This document shows, one piece after another, positions 5,087-5,207 of a DNA stretch of 5,207 nt (the stretch's first letter is position 1; each line of letters begins with the position of its first letter). The notes below the pieces were generated by a model. That model did no database searches. It had not been told where the DNA came from and was given only the letters and a program-made list of their open reading frames with translations. The stretch lies in NCBI GenBank assembly GCA_024643305.1, contig JAHENE010000152.1:1-5207 (forward strand), in the 5' to 3' direction. This stretch comes from Thiobacillaceae bacterium. Its GTDB lineage: Bacteria > Pseudomonadota > Gammaproteobacteria > Burkholderiales > Thiobacillaceae. The position numbers and the translations under genes are program-made.

Positions 5087-5207
5087 GGAATCTTCCCCCG
5101 ATTTAATTGACACCGGGTTATTGAGCCAACAGTTTTTCATACGTTGCAGGCGACACGTAGTTTAGGGATGAATGAATTCTACTGCGGTTGTAGAACGGCA
5201 GGTAGCT
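5086..5207 (-). mobile_element. 3' end of an IS3-family insertion sequence
   Basis: The region holds the transposase C-terminus followed, after its stop, by a GTGTCAATTAAATCGGGGGA type sequence that runs into AGATTCC. This GGGGGAAGAT pattern is typical of IS3-family terminal inverted repeats. The exact tip cannot be fixed without the other end; I place it near 5086-5091. The rest of the element lies outside the window, so I cannot say whether it is intact. Confidence 0.7.
5118..5207 (-). CDS. IS3-family transposase OrfB, C-terminal 29 residues
   Basis: The minus strand from 5207 reads SYLPFYNRSRIHSSLNYVSP, then ATYEKLLAQ and a TAA stop. This is the classic end of the IS3-family DDE integrase domain: the F/Y-Y-N-x-x-R-x-H-S-x-L-x-Y-x-S-P-x-x-Y/F-E pattern just after the catalytic Glu. 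The Glu and the rest of the domain lie outside the window. Transposition is its role; whether the element is active cannot be judged here. Confidence 0.9.
   Translation of the reverse strand, partial: SYLPFYNRSRIHSSLNYVSPATYEKLLAQ

Overview
The window reads as a proteobacterial chromosome segment, most likely betaproteobacterial. That guess rests on moderate GC, a cytochrome b561 of the Ni/Fe-hydrogenase-cytochrome type, and a hybrid histidine kinase. I cannot name a genus. All six genes or gene remnants I can support lie on the minus strand, so the biology reads from right to left. I see no tRNA, rRNA, CRISPR array or plus-strand gene.

Right edge (about 5086-5207): the last 29 codons of an IS3-family transposase OrfB, followed by what looks like the element's terminal inverted repeat. 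Middle (about 3911-5065): two small stand-alone genes. One is an AT-richer secreted protein of unknown function (4548-5033). The other is a protein of the pyrimidine-dimer DNA glycosylase family (3961-4428). Both are preceded, at exactly the same distance from the start codon, by a shared 11-base motif and a hairpin. A third copy of the motif closes the block, giving a cassette-like layout.

Left (1-3830): a compact gene cluster. It begins with a small periplasmic protein of unknown function carrying a His-Asp-His motif (3432-3830). Next is a four-helix cytochrome b561 with an unusual acidic, His-containing periplasmic loop (2744-3382). Then comes a protein-tyrosine-phosphatase-like gene (2276-2718) that is broken twice, by a one-base frameshift and by Tyr in place of the expected catalytic Cys. 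It overlaps the start of a large membrane-bound hybrid histidine kinase (2282 to beyond base 1). The kinase has a periplasmic helical sensor region, PAS, HisKA, HATPase and receiver domains, and probably an Hpt domain that continues outside the window.

A plausible reading of the cluster is a membrane redox or sensing unit: a periplasmic protein, a haem-b electron carrier and a phosphorelay kinase, co-transcribed with a phosphatase-like gene that is decaying in this strain. The functional link between these parts is inferred only from gene order. The strongest observations are the double lesion in the phosphatase-like gene and the repeated upstream motif in front of the two accessory genes.
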